Assembly (NCBI GenBank): GCA_905221605.1
Contig: CAJNDS010002102.1
Span: 1,105,147-1,169,146, forward strand
Reading direction: 5' to 3'
Length of the DNA: 64,000 nucleotides
DNA from: Symbiodinium natans
Taxonomy: Eukaryota > Sar > Dinophyceae > Suessiales > Symbiodiniaceae
Shown here: piece by piece, positions 57,720-64,000 of the stretch
How positions within the stretch are numbered: position 1 is the stretch's first letter
How the letters are laid out: each line of letters begins with the position of its first letter
The notes under the pieces: model-generated
The model's database searches: none
What the model saw: only the letters and a program-made list of their open reading frames with translations
Told to the model about the DNA's origin: nothing
Translations under genes and position numbers: made by a program

Positions 57720-58402
57720 GTCTATCAGATTGAAAGAAAATAGAAATCAACACGCTGGGGCTGGGACAAACAACACAAATCACGAAGCAAAAAAGACAAA
57801 CAAACACAAAATAAGCAGCAAAGGCGTGGATAACGGGGGGGGTACCATATATACATATATATATATTCATATTTGTATATTTATTTACCTATTTATTTGG
57901 GCTTAGCAGGCTTTCCAAACTGCCGAAGAAGGGGCCATGGAGGCTCGTTTCCCCGCGGACTCGGCCACTTGCAACTGAGACCTCGAGAGCTTTGGGCGAA
58001 TCAGGGTTTCGACTCATGCACTACGGTTTGGGGCATTTAGGGGCTTGCGGCACACTTCTCCATTCCAGGTCTCGGAATTTCATGTTGTTGAGGAATATGA
58101 TTGAGGTAGGTCGTGCTGAGAAACATATCATGTGCAGGTTTTTGTTCCTGGCCAAAGAAGTTCCAAGCTCGCAAGAACTTTACTCACTTGAAGTGGATCT
58201 GGTGAAACAATGGCCTTGGGCCTTATGACCCCTTCCCGCCCCCATAAAAAAACGATGATGTACCAAAAGGGGAGTACTGAATTTCAAGGGCAAGGGGTTT
58301 GGTGTCCTTCTAATTGGCAACGGATAAGCTGCAGTGTGACGCATGCAGGAGCAAGGCAGGGCGCCATGGGCGCAGAGCCGCTGGACTGCACACACCACAC
58401 CC

Positions 58403-58527
58403 GGTTTAGGTTTAGGGTTTAGGGTTTAGGGTTTAGGGTTTAGGGTTTAGGGTTTAGGGTTTAGGGTTTAGGGTTTAGGGTTTAGGGTTTAGGGTTTAGG
58501 GCTTAGGGCTTAGGGTTTAGGGTTTAG
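58403..58527 (+). repeat. Longest TTTAGGG array (about 17 units)
   Basis: Near-perfect repeats with two GCTTAGGG variants close to the 3' end. It lies about 100 bases downstream of the ion-channel stop in gene sense and so may fall in its 3' UTR or just beyond. Confidence 0.95.
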
Positions 58528-58625
58528 ACGCCCCACGTGCTTGACATCCATGGGGCGAAAAGCGCAGCTTTGCTACGCTAAAACCGTTTGCAATTGGGCG
58601 ATTCCGACCTAACAAAACTATGGCC

Positions 58626-61600
58626 TCAGCCAGAGATGCCGTTGTGATCCTCCGCCCACTTTAACTCGCAGCGAACTAGCTCGTCAGTCTCAGGCAGCAT
58701 GGAGGCGACGGCTCGCATCAACCAAGCCAAGTACTGAATAGCATTCTGCTGAGCTTCATCCACTGCCTGAAGTTGATCCCAAAGCTTCGATGTTTGCTGC
58801 TTGAGCGCAAAGAGGTCCACCGCGCGTGCCGCGCCATGGAGCTGCAAGCATCGCTCAGAAAAATCTTGGTAACTCACGAGGTGGTCTCCATCCGCATCCA
58901 AGCTATCGAACAAGGTCCATGCATCCACAGCATTTACTTCAATCTTCTCAAAAAAGGCCTTCATCTCCTCTTGCTTGAACAGTTCTTCGAAGTCTGAGAT
59001 GGTTATTTGCCCAACGCCGTTCACATCAATCTGGGACCAAAGGTTTCCCACAAGCTGCTTGAACGTCTGCACGTGCCGCAGCAGGGTCTCCTGATCCTTC
59101 TCGCGTGTCTTGATGGCGCTGTTTACGAAGACACCTGCCAGGGAATCGGACTGTTCTGAAAAAGTGTGCGGGTTTGCCCTCGTGCCAGCAGCCCACAAGC
59201 AGCACACCTTCTTGCGCCTAGGGGAGGAAAACAGCGTCTCAAAAAAATACCGGCTCAAGCATCTTTGTAGCTCTTACGTGAAATACATCCATTGATCTGG
59301 CCTAAGTAAGGACGGACGCATGTCCGCGTACCTTTAGCCACGCACGTCGACAGTGAAGTAAGTCAGTCGGAATTTTCGAAGGCAGTCCCAGTAACAGGGA
59401 CAAGCAGCCATCATAATCAGCGTCCAAAGTTGCGCGAAACATCAAAAATCACAACAAAGGACTGGATACCCGCACATGACTGAAATTCAAGGCAACCACG
59501 CGAAAACTTGCAGCGGCGTAAGCTGCGACCCTCAGTGCGGCGCGGCAAATGATGAAAACAAGAGGTGTAGAAACAGTTACAGGCACATCTTAAAGAGGAA
59601 ATGGCGCCACGTGCAGGACTTTTCTGCGGGGAGAAACAGAACATGTCATCTGCGCCGTACTCCCCCCACCCCATAATGAACCCTGCCCTCATTAGAAGTA
59701 TTTAATTTATCTGACCAGACCCCCCTGTACAAGAAGAACTGCTTGAGATTCAGATTTTCAGGTCGGAACGAAGTGAAGAATTTGGGAGAGGGGGTGGGAG
59801 TCGAGACTACAACGGGGGCGAATATAGCAAAGGCGGAGCTCTTCATTCTACTTCGCACGCAGCGCCCGATTCTCAGGCATAGCATGAATCGCATGACACT
59901 ACGCATGGCCCAAGAAGGACGATCCCCATATGAAGGCCTAGAACGAATAGCTCTCTCCAACCTCTCGTCGCCATTTTAAAAGCTTGAAACACCGGCCCTG
60001 GTAGAATGTGATGGAACATGGATGACATGTCGCCCTCATCCTTCCTTCTTCGGAAGATTGGGAGGCACCGAGATTTGGGAAAGCGCAAGTTTGCGCGGAA
60101 GCCGAAAGAAGCCTTCCCGCGACACATGACGGCACACATCTACCAGCGGGTGCAGCTGCAGATGAATGTTGACTGATGCGGTCCCTCCTTTCAGAAATGA
60201 TGTGGCAGAAGAGATCTGACCTGGCACCCCGGAACTAAAAGGGATCGTGAAGGGATCTCAAGAGATGAAACTTCGACTCGCGCTGCCCAGCCTGTGATGA
60301 CATTCAAAATTGCCAGTCCGCCCACTGCGATGTAGACATGAAAGAGCTGGACCCACAGAGCACCCAATGGCGCGAGGCTGTCTGCTGCCTCGATCCAGTC
60401 GAACCCTTCCAGCAAGGCGCGAAAAAGCGTGTTGCAAGAGATGTACAAGCTGCCGAAATATTTCGGCATCTGAATTTCCAGCGGGAAAGACTCCAAGTGC
60501 TGGAGGCACATGTCTGTAAACAAAATGCCGAAGGAATAGATCATCAACCCCAAAAGAACCATGGCCCAAAATACCTGACGAATCGTGTCGAGCACAGACC
60601 TTGGCTGCACCCACGCACCGCTACCTTCTCTACTGCTCCGTCAACGTCTCAAAGTCCCAGGTGTGTTCCTTTGGACACTCCAGACGGCGCGCGGGCACAG
60701 CCGTAGGACTTTAAGAGGCTGAGGCATGACACGTTCATGCTTGACCAGAGCTGTGCGTAGGTAGTATGAGGTATTTGTGCTGAAAAATGAGAGAACAATC
60801 ATGATACTAGATATTGCAGGAGCAGTAACATGAAAAACGAACAACTACTAACAACGAACAAACTGAAAACAACTAGCAGCTTGTCCTCGGTATTTCCCAG
60901 CTAACACAATCAATGACTCACACTCACGAACAGTTCACAAGAATGACTTATACTTGCAAATAAGCAAGAATAAACAAGATAAGCATAACATAAGAAATCC
61001 CAATAGCTTATGAATGCGTATCATGATACTCTCTGCATTCAAGCCGCAGCACCAGGTCACGGAAAGCGCTTATGAATCGAACAAGGCGGACAGACCGGAT
61101 TAGCTGCAACAGCCGCGTGACGCGGAACACCTGCAATTGGGTTCAGCGGGTAGGGTTTAGGGTTTGCTTCTGCACAGCTTGGGCGAATCCCCATCGCAGG
61201 GACGTTTAGAGGGCACTCCTCATGATGCCTCTCTCAGATGTCCCCCTTGAAAATACCACCGGGTTAAGGGCCTAAAAGCTTAGGGGTTTTGCGTCGTGGC
61301 TCGGCAAATGGAAGAATTTATTGGTGTACCGTGCGGTTTTGCGGGTGCGCTCGAGAAGGATTTGGGATCCACGATGGTGCTAGAACTATGTCCCAAACAC
61401 TTGCTGTTTGAGCCCTTGAAGCCTAAGGTACACTTGAATTTATCTGCAAAGGCCAAGGACAAAAAGCCGCTGAGCAAAACTACTCCAAGGTGCGCGGATG
61501 ATCCGGAAGTTCTGGGCAGAGCCACCGAGATCTACTGCCAGCTCCACCCAAGCGGGGACGACGATGAAGACGTCCTAGACGAGACAAGAACAGCTTGGAA

Positions 61601-62807
61601 GATGCAAGCTCATGTCACCCTTACCTTCATATCTGGCCGTCCTGGTGCAGGCAACCAACAGACACAAGCTGTGTCAACAGGCTCGGCCAAACTCCCGAAA
61701 CTTGGAGCAGGCCAGATGTCTACTACTTCTTCGCACAAGTGACTGTGAGGAAGTGGGGGTTTGGGGTTCCCTGCGCAGACAAAACCCTGGGGCTGTGGGA
61801 AACATTATCATGCTTTGCATCACCCACGGGTCCAGCCAACTCCATGCGCAATCGGGACCGAAGAAGAAGTTGTATGGCCCAACGGCTATGAGCCGGATGG
61901 ACATCCTTGGGGTTGAGAAGTCGGAGGTTTCTAAACTACGATGCAGATCTGGAAAGGCCTCCCCCAAGTTTGCCAGCACGCAACTGAGGCTCTCTACGGT
62001 AAAGATGACAGCGTAGCAAAGATGTCCGATGTTCAAGCCGAAAGCTGTGGCGGCATCGTAGCCACCTTGAGGGCAGGCTGAACTGCGCGCAACAACCGAC
62101 CGTTCGGAACAGCGTGGCTAAATTTCTTAACCTCATACACTACATTCTGGGTGACTTGCCGTTAGAGCCTATGGCAGAGGGTATTGTCTTGAAGCTTTTG
62201 GGCGGCGTTCACAAGCGCCAGAAGTCTTGGTCGAAAAAACCGACATCCAAAAAAGAATAACTGAGGGAGCCAAGACGCCAACCGCTACCCACTCCAGCTC
62301 GATTCCCAGAAACACGGAGTTCGAGACAATCACGGCGGCCACAATGACATTGAAGGCAACCGAGGTAGATATCATCAAAGCCCAGTCTTGGCAGCACCGG
62401 CACCAAGATCCTCTTGGAGCCTCCATTTCCTTCGACACTTGGTGTACAGACTGAAAACGAATCGCCTCCTCTTGGGCCAGCTCATAGTCATGGTTGGCCT
62501 GAATAGTCTTGCGGATTGATCTTGCGGACACGGAGTGAGTCGGACCGTCGGGTTTTGGAGTTCTCTGCCCCTCAGTCCCCTCAGTGAGAGAGCCTGACTC
62601 CGCGACGTCATCTAATAACTTCTCCTCGTTTATGGTCTCGGGCGCTTCGGGCATCTCAGGGGGAGGACCAAGAGGAGGAAGCAAGACACCCATCCGTCCC
62701 TTGTCCATCGCTTCCTCCACCCGGCCCAGCCAAGCATCCAAACGCTCTAGCAGCTGTGCATGCTGCTTCTGCAGGACTCCATCCACTAGGTCAGGAAGCT
62801 CGGCCAT
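58626..62807 (-). CDS. Voltage-gated cation channel with two EF-hands, seven exons, complete
   Basis: Exons (minus): 62279-62807, 61993-62065, 61833-61905, 61494-61574, 61045-61130, 60292-60599 and 58626-59134. Joined in phase they give 552 residues from the ATG (in-frame TGA upstream) to TGA. An N-terminal coiled-coil-like segment is followed by one six-helix channel domain. S1 is near 145-170 (VSNSVFLGIELEW), S2 near 188-205 (IFTVEMSIRL), S3 near 222-241 (VFIVVPAWVELAVDL) and S4 at 247-272. S4 has Arg every third residue, 249-270, with Gln at 261. S5 and the pore (LFRALLEGFDW, 339-349) lead to S6 (ILNVITG). Two EF-hand loops follow, DVNGVGQI at 420 and DADGDHLV at 463, so calcium probably tunes gating. 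One domain implies a tetramer in a membrane. The pore sequence does not settle Na versus Ca. All six introns start GC or GA and end AG|G. Confidence 0.9.
61147..61165 (+). repeat. TTTAGGG tract in a channel intron
   Basis: Two to three units. In gene sense it ends about 17 bases before the acceptor of the S4 exon at 61130. Confidence 0.88.
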
Positions 62808-63225
62808 GTGCGCGGCTGCCCCTGCTCCTCAGGCTCAGCCTCGCCCAAGGAGTGACAATGCATGTGAGCTGGAGCCAGCCGTGCCTCAAAAAGAAAAACC
62901 GATATGCAAGCTGGCGTGCAGCGTGGAGCTTAACAAAAGACTGAGACTGAGCGGATGGCGTGCAAAACATACGAACCCAGCCCGAGAGAAGGGCCGCAGG
63001 CGTTCCTCATTCGCCACGCTTTCCGCTAGCTCCTGGCATGCTGGAATTCTTTCCGGGAGCCTAACTTCAGCAAACAAGGGGAGCAAGGGGATACGACAGG
63101 ACAAGAAACGAGGTACATGACACGAGAGGTCAACGAGGCGACACGAGACGAGGTAAGAAGAACAAGGTCACGAAGATGCCACATGAGGACACAATTAACA
63201 ACACTAGGGGCCCCAACACAGGACA

Positions 63226-63316
63226 AACAAGCAAACTAACTACCTAACTAACAACCACAAACAAACAAACCAACAAACAAATACACAAACAAACAAATAC
63301 ACAAACACACAAATTG
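63226..63316. repeat. ACAAACAAA/CTAA simple repeat
   Basis: Plus-strand AAAC and ACAAATAC units, (CAAA)n-like. Confidence 0.88.
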
Positions 63317-63357
63317 TTTCACTTCGAACATCCCCACCCTCTCTGGGTAGAGATGCT

Positions 63358-63475
63358 CTGGGGTTGGGCACTCCAGGGACACTCAGGGACACTCTGGGGT
63401 TGGACACTCCAGGGACCCTTGGGGTGGCACTCCAGGAACACTCTGGGGTTGGTTGGGCGCCCAGGGTTGGGCGAG
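63358..63475. repeat. GGGACACTC/GGGGTTGG minisatellite
   Basis: Imperfect repeats of CTCTGGGGTTGG and ACTCCAGGGACACTC, four to five copies. They give spurious Pro/Ser/Val frames. Confidence 0.85.
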
Positions 63476-64000
63476 GAGAAGTAGACCGGGCGAGGAGAAG
63501 GCAAGCAAGCAAAACACACACCAAAACGAGAAACGCGTGGCAAGCAAGCCAAACATGTACCATAAACAACCAAGTGACGCACTAAAACAAACCAATGGAC
63601 ACACCCCCAAAACTAACTGGGCTCTCCAGCGAAGACTCAAGGCCGCTGTTTTGGTGCAAGCCCGGCACACAGTCGCTTGCGGGCCCCGTTGTCCGGACAC
63701 GACGACGACACACACAGAGACTCCGAAGAAGGGGCTGAAGGGTTCAGTTGTTTGTTGCTTGCCAGCTCAAGGTTCAAGCGTTTAGTGAGTTGCCAGAGCC
63801 TTTTGACAAAACGTGCTGCTGAGGTCTCCCTGCCCTGAACACCCCCCCCCCTCCACACCCGTAGACAAAAGGGCCCACAATGAGCTAACTGTGCCAGCTT
63901 TTGACAGCCAAATTGCAGGCAAGCACCCCTATCTGCACCGCCTGAAGCAGTGAACATGTTCCACCCTGAAACACCGTGTGCATCCCTGTGCTGTAAATCC

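Larger units (their letters stand above)
54760..58400. other. Interval without a resolved gene
   Basis: Simple sequence, poly-C tracts and degenerate telomere-like DNA (listed separately). Short frames near 55920-56219 and 58280-58400 have some protein-like segments but no supported exon edges. Confidence 0.5.
62820..64000. other. Region upstream of the channel gene
   Basis: No supported gene. It holds the AAAC-rich and GGGTTGG-rich repeats listed separately, plus a short poly-C tract near 63842-63851. Confidence 0.5.

Noticed and set aside
61296-61742. 148-codon plus frame
   Set aside because: It is antisense to the channel exon at 61494-61574 and has no domain.
1-64000. Search by eye for a complete spliced-leader gene, rRNA or CRISPR-like arrays
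   Set aside because: No full-length leader, no rRNA motifs, and no regular direct repeats with unique spacers were seen. The regular arrays are telomere-type or microsatellite.

Overview
This window reads as nuclear DNA of a dinoflagellate, most likely a symbiotic Symbiodiniaceae alga. The evidence is in the sequence. Genes are cut into many small exons. Their introns start with GC or GA about as often as GT, and nearly all end in AG followed by G. TTTAGGG/CCCTAAA repeats are scattered throughout. A voltage-gated channel with C-terminal EF-hands has the usual dinoflagellate form. One intronless gene carries a possible spliced-leader remnant. I found no operons, Shine-Dalgarno sites, rRNA, convincing tRNA or CRISPR. 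Most long open frames are chance or low complexity, because real exons here are often only 26-120 bases.

Layout: 0-5 kb, a few candidate exons of unknown genes. 5.66-10.6 kb (minus), a protein kinase gene in at least eleven exons, several of them micro-exons. 12.27-12.57 kb (minus), the 3' end of an unknown gene with a 36-base intron. 13.9-14.3 kb (minus), exons of an unknown gene. 14.3-26.2 kb, mostly non-coding, with telomere-type arrays and scattered candidate exons. 26.27-27.50 kb (minus), an intact intronless GH27 alpha-galactosidase. 28-31 kb, several partial gene ends on the minus strand. 32.06-33.4 kb (minus), a coiled-coil protein gene whose introns are built around telomere repeats. 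33.5-41.6 kb, largely non-coding, with microsatellites and low-complexity TTG/CTG DNA. 41.7-51.3 kb, candidate exons on the minus strand, including a lysine-rich exon and a duplicated exon pair. 53.34-54.64 kb (minus), an intronless GT32-type glycosyltransferase. 54.7-58.5 kb, microsatellites and degenerate telomere-like DNA. 58.63-62.81 kb (minus), a complete seven-exon voltage-gated cation channel with two EF-hands.

The five firm genes (kinase, alpha-galactosidase, coiled-coil protein, glycosyltransferase, channel) are all on the minus strand, in line with the unidirectional gene clusters known in dinoflagellates. They do not form an obvious pathway.

The most striking pattern is that many TTTAGGG/CCCTAAA tracts lie inside introns, usually within about 60 bases of an inferred splice junction. 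In the clearest cases the tract makes up most of a 49-60 base intron. This suggests that telomere-type repeats act as, or are left by, an intron-forming or repair process. All gene models were worked out by eye from reading frame and splice-phase consistency. They need transcript support.
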